Numbered from the stretch's first letter, positions 28,407-38,156 are shown. The stretch is 64,000 nt of DNA from Rhizobium sp. 007 (GCF_015353075.1 NZ_CP064188.1:1550001-1614000); one strand, 5' to 3'. The notes: generated by a model not told the origin, from the letters alone. Translations and numbers: made by a program.

Positions 28407-30023
28407 TCAGTAGGCCGCGATGTCCGGCCAGCGGATTTCAATGCCCTCACGGGTGAGCTCTCGCTGGAAGTCGCGGAGATGCTCGTCGTTTTCCTGGACC
28501 TGGTGAGGTTTCAGTCCTTTCTCCAGGCAATAGGCCGCGAGCATGCCGGCCACTTCGCCGATATTCCATTCGACTGGATGAAGGCGGTAGCAGCCGTTGG
28601 TGATGTGGGTGGTGCCGATGTTCTTACTGGCCGGAATGAGGTTCTTCATCCGCTCAGGCAGCAGCGCGCCGAGCGGGATCTCGAACGGACAGGACGCCAC
28701 ATCGATATAGTTGTCGCCGCCGGTCGAGGGATGAAGGTCGATGCGATACATGCCGATTCCGACGCTGTCGCGATAGCTCACGGCACCTTTTCCTCCGCGT
28801 ACAGCATAAGAAAGATCCTGTTCGACGACGCGCGTTACCGGCTTGATGCGGCGGCTTTCGCGGACATAAGGGGCCATGGCGAGGCCATGTTCGGTGCCCG
28901 TGATGTCGCCGCGGAGCCGTAGGCCGCGATAGCCCTGCCCGCCGTCGACGCGCGGCGCTTGCGTCTGCAGCCAGTAGAAGACCGAGTAAGAAAGATCGGC
29001 GGCCGACTTCAGGTGCTTCGCCTTCTCCTCTTCGGAAACGTCGACGATCGTGCCGTCCATGTAGTCGATCATCGGCCAGTTCACGAAGCAGATGTCGGAT
29101 TCGTAGAAGCCGGGCACGAAATTGCGGCGTGCCGCGATGCGGCGGAAAAGCCAGAGGTTTTCGTCGCCACCGCCCTTGCGCTGGTCGGCATCGACCAGCA
29201 GCGGATTGTCGTCAACATTCGGCGTGAACGAGCGGGTCGTGAATTCCAGCGTGCGCGGATGCGGCGCAGTGAAACCAAGCAGCGGGCCGCCCCAGAAATG
29301 CGGCTGATACTTGCACCAGTAGTCGTAGTGCTCCGGCTTGTCGATCGTCTGGTCGCCATCCACGCAATCGACGGCGAAGCAGACCGACACCGCCTGGACG
29401 TTGTCCGGCTGGGCTTTTGCCGGTGCATTAGGCTCGCCCGTATCGGACTGGGCCTCGAAACCCTTCACATACTCGGTGCCGGTCATCGGCAGCAGATCGC
29501 CAAGTTCGGTCGCATCAAGGATGTAATTGGCAGCGATGACGATCTCCCTGCCCGTATCGCGATGGCGGACGGTGATGGAGCGAACCCTATCGCCATCGAC
29601 ATCAGCCGTGACCGGTCTATAGGGCTGCAGCACCTTGAGACGACCGGCGCCACGATAGGGCATCAGCATCGCTTCCATCACCGCGAGGCTGACCCGCGGC
29701 TCGGCGCAGATGCGACTCACCCAGCCGCCGCCCGGATTGAGATCGCCCCAGCCCCGAGCCGCTTCGGTCAGCGGGTAGTTGTCGCGGTAATACTGGCGAA
29801 TGCCATTGCGCAGCTTTCGATAGGAGCGCGTGATGCCGAACTGCTCGACCCAAGTATGCTCGTCGGAGGGCACGGCCTGGCTGGTCGACTGACCGCCGAT
29901 CCAGTCGAATTCCTCGGTCATAATGACGCTCTTGCCCGCCCGGCATGCACCAAGTGCCGCCGCTACACCGCCGAGGCCGCCGCCCACCACCAGAATATCC
30001 GCTCGCATCTCTTTCGCAGGCAT
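28407..30023 (-). CDS. FAD-dependent oxidoreductase (FAD_oxidored family)
   Basis: A 538-residue flavoprotein. The dinucleotide-binding motif is ADILVVGGGLGGVAAALGACRAGKSVIMTEE split near residues 8-38, followed by WIGGQSTSQAVPSDEH. Later motifs are YILDATELGDLLPMTG and, near the C-terminus, NIGTTHITNGCYRLHPVEWNIGEVAGMLA, typical of the PF12831-type FAD-dependent family that occurs beside sugar transporters. The reaction is unknown; oxidation of a sugar or sugar acid is a reasonable guess from context. The start at 30023 (MPAKEMRADILVVGG) lies 13 bp after the LacI gene stop; its ribosome site is weak, and MRADILVV at 30008 is an alternative. Confidence 0.8.
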   Translation of the reverse strand: MPAKEMRADILVVGGGLGGVAAALGACRAGKSVIMTEEFDWIGGQSTSQAVPSDEHTWVEQFGITRSYRKLRNGIRQYYRDNYPLTEAARGWGDLNPGGGWVSRICAEPRVSLAVMEAMLMPYRGAGRLKVLQPYRPVTADVDGDRVRSITVRHRDTGREIVIAANYILDATELGDLLPMTGTEYVKGFEAQSDTGEPNAPAKAQPDNVQAVSVCFAVDCVDGDQTIDKPEHYDYWCKYQPHFWGGPLLGFTAPHPRTLEFTTRSFTPNVDDNPLLVDADQRKGGGDENLWLFRRIAARRNFVPGFYESDICFVNWPMIDYMDGTIVDVSEEEKAKHLKSAADLSYSVFYWLQTQAPRVDGGQGYRGLRLRGDITGTEHGLAMAPYVRESRRIKPVTRVVEQDLSYAVRGGKGAVSYRDSVGIGMYRIDLHPSTGGDNYIDVASCPFEIPLGALLPERMKNLIPASKNIGTTHITNGCYRLHPVEWNIGEVAGMLAAYCLEKGLKPHQVQENDEHLRDFQRELTREGIEIRWPDIAAY

Positions 30024-30036
30024 GTATGTCACGTTC

Positions 30037-31083
30037 TCACATCCGTTTCTTTGCAGAGCCGAAAGGGGCGGGACCAAGCGTCTCGCCTTCGACCGGTTCA
30101 CAGGTCAGAAGAATTTGTTCGATCGGGGCCGCACCCTCGATTCGGCGCACCAGCATGGCGGTCGCCTGCCGCCCCATTTCTTCGCGAGGAATGTCGAAGG
30201 CGGTGAACTGCACATGGCTGCGCTCGGCGCGCACATGGCTGCCGAGTACGATCGCCGAGAAATCTTCGGGGACGGAAAGGCCGCGCTTGCGAGCCGCCGC
30301 CTCGACGCGCACCGCATCCGCCAGTTCGATGAAGAAGACGGCAGTCGCGCCGCTCGCGACGATGACATCGAGGGTCTCGCCGGCCGGCCGACCGACCTCG
30401 TCGACATGCAAAACCAGCTCGGCGCCCGCGGTGGTCGCGTCTGCAAAGCCGCGCCAGCGGTCCGCGACCGATTCGGCCGATCCACTGGGGCCGACGTAAG
30501 CCAGCTTCTCGTGTCCCAACGCCCTCGCCTTCTCGACCAGTGTCCGCGTGCCGTTCGTGTAATCGCCGCCGACGTAAGGAACGGGTCCGCCAGCGTCCTC
30601 ACGTCGGCCGATCGCCACGAAGGGATAATTGCCAGAAACCAGCCGCTTGAGTTCGGCGCGATCGAATTCGCGGCCAAGCACAAGGCAGCCGTCGGCGATC
30701 CTGAGCCGGTTGCCGTCGGCAAAGATCTTCCGTTCCCGGCCGACACCGGCGCCGGTCAAAAGCAGGAGATCGTAGTTCTGCGCCTGCGCTTCTTCCTCGA
30801 TGCCGAGCAGGAAGGGCGCGAAGAAGTCCGCCTGCTCGCTCGGGAAGGCTGGTTCGTAGGTGAAGACGCCGAGAATGCGATTGAGGCCCTTGGCCATGCG
30901 CCGGGCGATCGGGTCGGCCACATAACCCGTCGTGCGGATGACATGCTGCACACGTTCGCGGGTGTCCTGCGGGATGCGCGCCAGAGCTGCGGGAGCGCCA
31001 TTCAGCACAAGCGAGACGGTCGCCTGGCTGACGCCGGCTAGTTTCGCAATATCGTGCTGAGTCAAGCGCTTACTGCCTGTCAC
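30037..31083 (-). CDS. LacI-family transcriptional regulator
   Basis: A 348-residue regulator. The N-terminal helix-turn-helix is RLTQHDIAKLAGVSQATVSLVLNG (residues 6-29), followed by the hinge region (ERVQHVIRTTGYVADPIARRMAKG) and a sugar-binding-protein-like effector domain. It is the first gene of the operon that it most likely controls, so autoregulation is expected. Tandem operator-like sequences lie about 30-60 bp upstream of its start, and a divergent SGNH esterase gene follows. The inducer is probably the transported sugar. Confidence 0.92.
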   Translation of the reverse strand: MTGSKRLTQHDIAKLAGVSQATVSLVLNGAPAALARIPQDTRERVQHVIRTTGYVADPIARRMAKGLNRILGVFTYEPAFPSEQADFFAPFLLGIEEEAQAQNYDLLLLTGAGVGRERKIFADGNRLRIADGCLVLGREFDRAELKRLVSGNYPFVAIGRREDAGGPVPYVGGDYTNGTRTLVEKARALGHEKLAYVGPSGSAESVADRWRGFADATTAGAELVLHVDEVGRPAGETLDVIVASGATAVFFIELADAVRVEAAARKRGLSVPEDFSAIVLGSHVRAERSHVQFTAFDIPREEMGRQATAMLVRRIEGAAPIEQILLTCEPVEGETLGPAPFGSAKKRM

Positions 31084-31104
31084 GCCAATCCCTCCCGTCC
31101 CCTC

Positions 31105-31143
31105 TTGACTGCTAATGCGTATTAGCTGCTAATACGTATAAAC
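31105..31143. promoter_or_regulatory. Tandem LacI-type operators and promoter between the LacI gene and the SGNH gene
   Basis: Two copies of GCTAATxCGTAT lie 17 bp apart: GCTAATGCGTATTAGC (31111-31126), a near-perfect palindrome centred on CG, and GCTAATACGTATAAAC (31128-31143). The central CG palindrome is typical of LacI-family operators. On the plus strand TTGACT (31105-31110) is followed after 18 bp by CTAATA, a plausible -35/-10 pair for the esterase gene that the repressor would cover. Confidence 0.6.
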
Positions 31144-31188
31144 AAGATTGGATGACCTGCTGTCAAGCGGGAAAACGAGGGAGCGTCG

Positions 31189-31848
31189 ATGCAATTCGGG
31201 GACCACTTGAAATCACTGGGAATCTCCAACATCCGCGTGTTCGGCGACAGCATCACGGCCGGCTTGAACGCCAGCCAGCCGCATCTTGCCTGGCCTCCTC
31301 TGTTCGCAGCCGAGGTCGACGGCTTGCCGATCCAAAACCACGCGGTTCCAGGTACCGTGTTGCAGGGCTCACGCCTTGCGGATGGCAAGCCGCGGCCGGA
31401 CAATGGGCTCGGCCGCTTCAAACGGGCTCTTTTGGCTGGGCCGCATCGCGATGCGATCCTGATCCTCTACGGCTACAACGACGCCCGCTATACGGCGGCG
31501 CCGGAGACCATGAATGTGCGGAATTTCACGCGCGACTATGCGCGGATGCTGGAAAAGCTGATCGAAGCCGGCCACGGCGAGCGGCTCGCAATCGGCAGCC
31601 CGCCTTACATCCCCGATGCCGGGTTTTTGGTCGGCAGCGCCGGCTTCATGGGCCAGACGCGAACCGGTTTCGAAGGTTATGTCGAGGTCGTGCGCATGCT
31701 GGCGCGACGCTTCTCACTCTTCTATGCACCTGTTTACGAGAGCATGAAAGCTCATGGCGACGGCGTCTTGGCCTCAGCTGATCAAATCCATCCGAGCGAT
31801 GCCGGACATCGCGCGATCTCTGGTGCGTTCATGAATGCGCGTCGTTGA
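31189..31848 (+). CDS. SGNH/GDSL hydrolase (esterase-like)
   Basis: A 219-residue hydrolase. Block I is FGDSITAG (nucleophile Ser), block II contributes the glycine in VPGTVLQG, block III is GYND, and block V is DQIHPSDAGH with the catalytic Asp and His. No signal peptide is seen, so it should act in the cytoplasm. SGNH enzymes of this size remove acyl groups from sugars, lipids or thioesters. It is divergent from the LacI/FAD/ABC operon and shares its operator region, so it may deacylate the imported compound. This role is inference. Confidence 0.85.
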   Translation: MQFGDHLKSLGISNIRVFGDSITAGLNASQPHLAWPPLFAAEVDGLPIQNHAVPGTVLQGSRLADGKPRPDNGLGRFKRALLAGPHRDAILILYGYNDARYTAAPETMNVRNFTRDYARMLEKLIEAGHGERLAIGSPPYIPDAGFLVGSAGFMGQTRTGFEGYVEVVRMLARRFSLFYAPVYESMKAHGDGVLASADQIHPSDAGHRAISGAFMNARR

Positions 31849-32045
31849 AAGGGCTTCAAGCAGAGGTAGCCCCACCGTCGGCCTCTCCGTCTCCGTCGTG
31901 TCAAGCAGATTGCATAGCGTCGACCGCAACATGGCCCCTCGTCGCCACAAGAACAGCCGAGGGCTCGATTGAAGAACACGCTCGCGGCTAACCAGTCCGT
32001 GCGTGGGCGGCGGCCCGATCAGTGTCGGCCGACATCCTCGGCACT

Positions 32046-32969
32046 TCATCTTGCGGAAGTCTCGCGCGCGGCCTCCCGGATCGTCTGCATCAGAATAGAT
32101 AGCGGCAATGAGGGGATGGCATCCGTGCGCATCGTCAGACCCACAGGCCCTTTCGTTTCGCTCGTGTCGATCGGCAGGACCGCAAGCATGCCGTCTTCGA
32201 TGTCGGCTGCCACAACGCCAGTCGAGATGATCCAGATTGCGTCGCTTGACCGCAGGAAGGCGCGGCCGAAAGAATCGGAAACCGTCTCGATCTGGTTCGG
32301 CAGGTTCGGTACGCCATTGGCGATTAGGAAACTTTCCACGAAAGGCCGGATGATCGAGGCCCGCGTGGGCATCAGCACTGTGTAATCCGCAAGCGCGCCA
32401 AAGGGCGACTGTTTGGTTTTCAGCAGCGGGTGGCCAGCCCGGACGGCAAACACCACCTGCTCGGAATAGAGATGCTCAAAGGAAAAGCCTGCCATCTTTT
32501 CCGCTCCTGCAAGGCGTCCGACGACAAGATCGAGGTCGCCGACCCGAAGCTGCTCCAAAAGCACCGCATTTTCCCCAGTCACGATCTTGATGCGGCTCCA
32601 GGTATTTTCTTTGAGGAATAGCTCTATCGCCTGCGGCATGACGCGCGTCGAAACCGTCGGAAGCGCGCCGATGCGGATCGGCGGAGCATCGCCCACCCGC
32701 TCCTGGGTGACGGAATCGAGCCCGTGGCGGAGCGCCGTCAGCGCCGCGCCCGCATGCTTCAGGAACACCTCACCGTACCGTGTGATCTTGATGCCGCGCC
32801 CGTCGCGCTCGAAAACCGCAACGCCAAGCACCTCTTCCAGTTCGCGGATCGTCTTTGTCACCGCAGGCTGGCTGACACGCAGGAGTTCAGCCGTCTTCAT
32901 GACGCTTTTCTGTCGCGCAACCTCGACAAAGGTCTGTAGATGGCGAAACTTGATACGGCTGTCGATCAT
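32046..32969 (-). CDS. pcaQ: LysR-family activator PcaQ
   Basis: A 307-residue LysR-type regulator. The N-terminal helix-turn-helix is SVMKTAELLRVSQPAVTKTIRELEEVLG, and the rest is the co-inducer domain. PcaQ activates pcaDCHGB in Agrobacterium and Sinorhizobium with 3-carboxy-cis,cis-muconate or the lactone as co-inducer. Its divergent location from pcaD, with only 92 bp between the starts and an ATAACC-N4-type box in between, identifies it. The box begins 8 bp upstream of its own start, so it probably represses itself. The 197 bp after its stop are unremarkable. Confidence 0.92.
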   Translation of the reverse strand: MIDSRIKFRHLQTFVEVARQKSVMKTAELLRVSQPAVTKTIRELEEVLGVAVFERDGRGIKITRYGEVFLKHAGAALTALRHGLDSVTQERVGDAPPIRIGALPTVSTRVMPQAIELFLKENTWSRIKIVTGENAVLLEQLRVGDLDLVVGRLAGAEKMAGFSFEHLYSEQVVFAVRAGHPLLKTKQSPFGALADYTVLMPTRASIIRPFVESFLIANGVPNLPNQIETVSDSFGRAFLRSSDAIWIISTGVVAADIEDGMLAVLPIDTSETKGPVGLTMRTDAIPSLPLSILMQTIREAARETSAR

Positions 32970-32976
32970 TGGTCAC

Positions 32977-33025
32977 ATAACCCACAAGTTATCGGAAAGC
33001 CACGAAATATCATTTTACCTAACCG
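32977..33025 (+). promoter_or_regulatory. PcaQ box and promoter of pcaDCHG
   Basis: The 16-bp palindrome ATAACCCACAAGTTAT (32977-32992) resembles the ATAACC-N4-GGTTAA site reported for PcaQ. After 18 bp comes CATTTTACCTAACCG (33011-33025), an element repeated almost exactly, at the same distance, after the second box upstream of the transporter genes. The shared block is probably the core promoter: TATCAT at 33009-33014 could be the -10 region. Confidence 0.7.
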
Positions 33026-33061
33026 AATTAAACATTCAATTTCGTGTCAGGAGGAAGTTCC

Positions 33062-33871
33062 GTGCAATTTGCCCGCGTCAACGATGTCACGATCCACTAT
33101 CAAATCATTGGTGGCCCTGCCGACAAGCCGGTCATTGTCTTTGCCAATTCGCTCGGCACGGATTTCAGGATCTGGCGCGATGTGATCGTGCGGCTGGCAG
33201 GTGATTTTGCAATCGTGCTTTACGACAAGCGCGGGCATGGTCTTTCGGATGTCGGCCAGTTGCCGTATTCGATCGACGATCATGCCTCAGACCTGATCGG
33301 CCTCCTGGAGACGCTTGAGGTCGAGCGGGCCTTCATCTGCGGCCTTTCGGTCGGCGGGCTCATCGCGCAGTCGCTTTACCAGCAGCGCCCGGATCTCGTG
33401 CGCGGCCTCATCCTTTGCGATACGGCACATAAGATCGGCACCGCCGAAACATGGAACGCCCGCATCGAGGCGGTCGAAAACAACGGGATCGGCAGCATCG
33501 TCAATGCGGTGATGGAGCGTTGGTTCACGCCCGCCTTCCGCCGCCCGGAAAATCCGGCCTATGCCGGCTACTGCAACATGCTTGCCCGCCAGAACGTCGA
33601 AGGCTATGCGGCAACCTGCGGCGCCATCCGCGATGCCGATTTCACAAAGGCCGCAGGCAAGATTGCGGTTCCCACCATCTGCATTGTCGGCGATCAGGAC
33701 GGTTCGACGCCACCGGACCTGGTGAGGTCCACCGCGCAGTTGATCCCGAACGCCCGGTTTGAAACGATCCGCGATGCCGGTCACATCCCCTGCGTCGAAC
33801 AACCGGAGGCGCTTACCGCCGTCATCCGCGCCTTCATCGATTTCGCCTTGCATGGAGAACTAAGCCCATGA
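33062..33871 (+). CDS. pcaD: 3-oxoadipate enol-lactonase PcaD
   Basis: A 269-residue alpha/beta hydrolase that opens 3-oxoadipate enol-lactone to 3-oxoadipate. The nucleophile elbow is CGLSVGGL with Ser96; the acidic residue lies in CIVGDQDGSTPP and the histidine in DAGHIPCVE. FANSLGTDFRIWRD is the typical oxyanion-hole region of PcaD. The GTG at 33062 was chosen because AGGAGG lies 7 nt upstream; an in-frame GTG at 33044 precedes that site. It overlaps pcaC by 4 bp. Confidence 0.94.
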   Translation: MQFARVNDVTIHYQIIGGPADKPVIVFANSLGTDFRIWRDVIVRLAGDFAIVLYDKRGHGLSDVGQLPYSIDDHASDLIGLLETLEVERAFICGLSVGGLIAQSLYQQRPDLVRGLILCDTAHKIGTAETWNARIEAVENNGIGSIVNAVMERWFTPAFRRPENPAYAGYCNMLARQNVEGYAATCGAIRDADFTKAAGKIAVPTICIVGDQDGSTPPDLVRSTAQLIPNARFETIRDAGHIPCVEQPEALTAVIRAFIDFALHGELSP

Positions 33872-34272
33872 ATGAAGCCTCAATCCCGTCCGAACGATAC
33901 CGGCAGGGCATGGCGACCCGCCGCGCGATCCTCGGCCACGACCACGTCGATCGCGCCGAAGCAGGCTCGACGGCTTTCGACAAACCGTTTCAGGACCTGA
34001 TTACGGAGGCTGCCTGGGGGCATGTCTGGTCGCGCCCAACCTTCACGAAACGCGAGCGCTCGATCGTAACGATCGCGCTTCTGGCAGCCCTGGGCCAGGA
34101 TGACGAGACTGCGATGCATGTTCGCGCTACGGCCAATACCGGCGCCAGCCGCGAGGATGTTTGCGAAGCGCTTTTGCACGTGGCGATCTATGCGGGTGTT
34201 CCGGCTGCCAATCACGCGATCAAAATCGCCAAACAGGTTTTCGAGCAGATGGACGCCGAAAAGACAGCCTGA
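33868..34272 (+). CDS. pcaC: 4-carboxymuconolactone decarboxylase PcaC
   Basis: A 134-residue protein of the AhpD-like fold that decarboxylates 4-carboxymuconolactone to the enol-lactone. The conserved family stretches are FDKPFQDLITEAAWGHVWSR (split over residues 38-57), RERSIVTIALLAALG, and HVRATANTGASREDVCEALLHVAIYAGVPAA. The ATGA overlap with pcaD suggests translational coupling. The length matches the free-standing PcaC form; in some bacteria it is fused to PcaD as PcaL, which is not the case here. Confidence 0.94.
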   Translation: MNEASIPSERYRQGMATRRAILGHDHVDRAEAGSTAFDKPFQDLITEAAWGHVWSRPTFTKRERSIVTIALLAALGQDDETAMHVRATANTGASREDVCEALLHVAIYAGVPAANHAIKIAKQVFEQMDAEKTA

Positions 34273-35031
<759 letters not shown>

Positions 35032-35033
35032 TC

Positions 35034-35645
35034 ATGCAGGAACTCGGCTATCTCAAGGAAACCCCGTCGCAAACGGCAGGTCCCTATGTCCATATCGGCC
35101 TGACGCCGAATTTCTGTGATATCGGCGGCGTTTACGCACAAGACCTCGGCAGCGCGATGGTCAACGAAAAGACCCTCGGCGAGCGCATCACCGTGACGGG
35201 CCACATCTATGATGGAACAGGCGCGCCCGTGCGTGACGCGGTCGTCGAAATCTGGCAGGCCGACAGCGCCGGGCTTTACAACAGCCCATCGGAAATGCGC
35301 GGCGCGGCCGACCAGAATTTTGCCGGTTGGGGCCGCTGCCCGACCAGCGCCGAAGATGGCGTCTATAGATTCGAAACCGTCAAGCCTGGCTGCGTGCCCT
35401 TCAAGGACGGCCGCACGATGGCGCCGCACATCTCTTTCTGGATCGTTGCGCGCGGTATCAATATCGGGCTCCACACCCGCATGTACTTTCCGGAGGAAGC
35501 AGACGCCAACAACGCCGATCCGCTGCTTGCCCGTGTCGAACTCGGCGAGCGCATTGCAACAATGATCGCGACCCGGGACGGCGCAACCTATACGTTTGAT
35601 ATCCGCCTTCAGGGGGAGAAGGAAACGGTATTTCTCGACATTTGA
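35034..35645 (+). CDS. pcaG: Protocatechuate 3,4-dioxygenase alpha subunit PcaG
   Basis: A 203-residue subunit, homologous to PcaH but lacking the iron ligands. The N-terminus is typical (LKETPSQTAGPYVHIGLTP), as are VVEIWQADSAGLYNSP and HISFWIVARGINIGLHTRMYFP. Its ATG at 35034 lies 2 bp after the pcaH stop, with GGAGGG upstream; a longer frame lies inside pcaH and is ignored. It contributes to the substrate pocket of the alpha/beta heteromultimer. Confidence 0.95.
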   Translation: MQELGYLKETPSQTAGPYVHIGLTPNFCDIGGVYAQDLGSAMVNEKTLGERITVTGHIYDGTGAPVRDAVVEIWQADSAGLYNSPSEMRGAADQNFAGWGRCPTSAEDGVYRFETVKPGCVPFKDGRTMAPHISFWIVARGINIGLHTRMYFPEEADANNADPLLARVELGERIATMIATRDGATYTFDIRLQGEKETVFLDI

Positions 35646-35829
35646 TCAGCAGGTAAGATAAGGCGCTTTTCCCTTCAATGCAGGGCGCTTCCTGCTGGAA
35701 GCCGATGCCGCCGGCACCCCGTTTACAATCATAGAGAGCTGCGCGCGTGTCGAAACGACGATAGGCGGGTTGTTAAAAATGCTGCACCGCAGTAAGACTT
35801 TTGACGGGCTGAACCTTGATGGTGGAAAC

Positions 35830-36999
35830 ATGCAGAAAACATTCGGGCACGTCCTGACGGCACACAAGGGTCTTGGTCCAGGTTTTGACTTCCTCAGAAT
35901 TGCCCTGGCTTTTTCAATCGTATTGGCACATTCATTTTTGCTGACCGGAAATGACGCTTTTTTCCGTTCGAGCCCGTTGTGGTTTGCCGAATACGCACTG
36001 GTTCCGATGTTCTTCGCTCTCAGCGGGTTTCTGATCGCCGGCAGCGCTCAGCGCCTCAGCCTGAAGAACTTTCTCTTGAACCGCGGACTGCGCATCGTTC
36101 CTGCTCTTGCGGTCGATATCGTCGTCTGCGCGCTCATCATCGGCCCGCTGGTGACGACCGTCGCTTTGCATGACTATTTTCTCGGCGCCGACTTCTACAA
36201 GTATTTTCTCAACATCATCGGCTGGATTCATTACAGCCTGCCGAGTGTATTTGAGCAAAACCCGACGCATCGGGTCAACGGAGCTCTGTGGACCGTGCCA
36301 TGGGAAATCTTCTGCTACATCATCATGTCTGCGCTCATGATCACCTCGATCATCAAGTCATGGCAGAAGCTGGCACTTTTGACCGGTGGCTTTATCCTGA
36401 GCGGGCTTATCGTCCAGTCCTTCGGACATCTGCTGCCCTATCGCGTAAACCTGGTTTTGAGCACGCTGTTCGTCAGCCGCGGCGCACAGCTGGTATTTGC
36501 GTTTCTGCTCGGCATCTTGGCCTATCAATTGCGGGATTTCATTCCGCATAAAAAATCACTGTTCTTGGCCAGCATGGCGGTTTGCGTCCTGGCGATGCTG
36601 ACCTTGAGCAGCCCCTCCATCGAGAGCGTGCCAAACAGACTGCTCGTAATCCCAGCGCTCGTCTATATCACGGTATTTGTCGGTCTGACGCCGGTGCCCC
36701 TGCCCTCCGTCTTTCACAAGGGCGACTATTCTTATGGCGTCTATCTTTATCACGACCCCTTTCTTCAGATTTTGATCAGTCTGGCGCCGGGCCTTTTCCT
36801 GATCCCGAATACCGGCGCGCTCGCGCTCTATGCTATCGGCATCTGCGCCGCGATGGGCATCGCTGTCTTTTCCTGGCATATGATCGAGAAGCCGATCCTG
36901 GGCATGCGAAAGAAATTCTCGTTCGTTGCAAAGGCGCGAGGTGTCGACGAGAATGCGGATATAAAGATCCTGCCCGTCGAGAAACCGGTAAAGGCATAG
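35830..36999 (+). CDS. Acyltransferase-3 family membrane protein within the pca operon
   Basis: A 389-residue integral membrane protein with about ten helices. The first helix carries LGPGFDFLRIALAFSIVLAHS with the conserved Arg and His of acyltransferase-3 proteins, followed by PMFFALSGFLIAGS and later GALWTVPWEIFCYI. The C-terminus has YGVYLYHDPFLQIL. Such enzymes acetylate exopolysaccharide, glucan or Nod factor. It lies between pcaG and pcaB, in the same direction, and has no known role in protocatechuate breakdown. By eye its DNA is less GC-rich than that of the pca genes. ATG 35830 was chosen for the GGTGGA just upstream; ATG 35779 and TTG 35770 are in-frame alternatives. Confidence 0.85.
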   Translation: MQKTFGHVLTAHKGLGPGFDFLRIALAFSIVLAHSFLLTGNDAFFRSSPLWFAEYALVPMFFALSGFLIAGSAQRLSLKNFLLNRGLRIVPALAVDIVVCALIIGPLVTTVALHDYFLGADFYKYFLNIIGWIHYSLPSVFEQNPTHRVNGALWTVPWEIFCYIIMSALMITSIIKSWQKLALLTGGFILSGLIVQSFGHLLPYRVNLVLSTLFVSRGAQLVFAFLLGILAYQLRDFIPHKKSLFLASMAVCVLAMLTLSSPSIESVPNRLLVIPALVYITVFVGLTPVPLPSVFHKGDYSYGVYLYHDPFLQILISLAPGLFLIPNTGALALYAIGICAAMGIAVFSWHMIEKPILGMRKKFSFVAKARGVDENADIKILPVEKPVKA

Positions 37000-37097
37000 T
37001 TGGCAAAGGGGCGGACATCCCGCGCCATCTCTGCCGGCATCTTTACAGCCGGTGCGGTTCTGCAACGGCAAGCTGGCGGCAGAAGTAGGCAAAATCA

Positions 37098-38156
37098 ATG
37101 AGAGGTCACGTGACCGCATCCGCCTTCGACCACCCATTCCTCAGCGGCCTTTTCGGAGACGATGAGATTTCGGCCCATCTTTCGGCGGATGCCGACATCC
37201 GCGCTATGCTCTCCTTCGAGGCTGCACTTGCCAAGGCCGAAGGCGCCCATGGCCTGATCCCACAAAGGGCAGCAAGCCGCATTGCCGAAGCTTGTCGAGG
37301 TTTCACTGCCGACATCGCGGGCCTCAAGGTTGCGACCGCCACAGACGGCGTCGTCGTTCCCGATCTCGTCACGCAACTGCGCAGGTCAGTGGGCGGCGAG
37401 GCGGCCCAGTATGTCCATTTCGGGGCGACCAGCCAGGACGCGATCGATACCAGCCTGATGATTAGGCTAAAGGCGATCGTCTTTCTTTTTTCCGGCCGGC
37501 TCGATGCCATTGTTCGCGCTCTCGACGCGCTCGATCGCCAGTTCGGCCAGAACAGTCTGATGGGCCATACCCGCATGCAGGCGGCAATCCCGATTGCCGT
37601 TTCCGATCGTCTGCGGACATGGCGAGCCCCGCTTGAAGGTTATCACGGCCGGCTAGGGGTACAGAAGTTTCCCATCCAGTTCGGTGGCGCGGCCGGGACG
37701 CTGGACAGGCTGGGCGGCAAGGCTGCCGACATCCGCGCGTCACTCGCCCAGGAACTTGGACTGACTGACGAGCCTCAATGGCAAAACCAGCGCGCACCAA
37801 TCGCCGACCTTGCCAACCTCTTTTCGCTGATCACCGGCAGCCTGGGGAAGATGGGCCAGGACATCGCCCTTCTGGCGCAGGCGGGTGGAGAGATCGAACT
37901 TGCTGGCGGCGGAAGATCGTCAGCCATGGTGCACAAGCAGAACCCGGTCGGTGCCGAAACGCTTGTCACATTTTCCCGCTTCAACGCCGCCCAACTTTCG
38001 GCCATCCACCAAGCGCTTGTTCACGAACAGGAACGTTCGGGTGCCGCCTGGACACTTGAATGGCTCGTGCTGCCGCAGATGGTCATGGCGACCGCCGGCG
38101 CCCTGCGGCTTGCGCGCGAGCTGACCGGCAATATCCTCCGCCTCGGGGGCTCGTAG
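37098..38156 (+). CDS. pcaB: 3-carboxy-cis,cis-muconate cycloisomerase PcaB
   Basis: A 352-residue member of the fumarase/aspartase superfamily that lactonises 3-carboxy-cis,cis-muconate to 4-carboxymuconolactone. The superfamily signature is GGRSSAMVHKQNPVGAE, and VHFGATSQDAIDTSLM contains the other active-site region. The protein is shorter than the pseudomonad enzyme (about 450) but equal to rhizobial PcaB. It is separated from pcaG by the acyltransferase gene, so its expression may depend on read-through or a second promoter. The ribosome site is weak. Confidence 0.93.
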   Translation: MRGHVTASAFDHPFLSGLFGDDEISAHLSADADIRAMLSFEAALAKAEGAHGLIPQRAASRIAEACRGFTADIAGLKVATATDGVVVPDLVTQLRRSVGGEAAQYVHFGATSQDAIDTSLMIRLKAIVFLFSGRLDAIVRALDALDRQFGQNSLMGHTRMQAAIPIAVSDRLRTWRAPLEGYHGRLGVQKFPIQFGGAAGTLDRLGGKAADIRASLAQELGLTDEPQWQNQRAPIADLANLFSLITGSLGKMGQDIALLAQAGGEIELAGGGRSSAMVHKQNPVGAETLVTFSRFNAAQLSAIHQALVHEQERSGAAWTLEWLVLPQMVMATAGALRLARELTGNILRLGGS

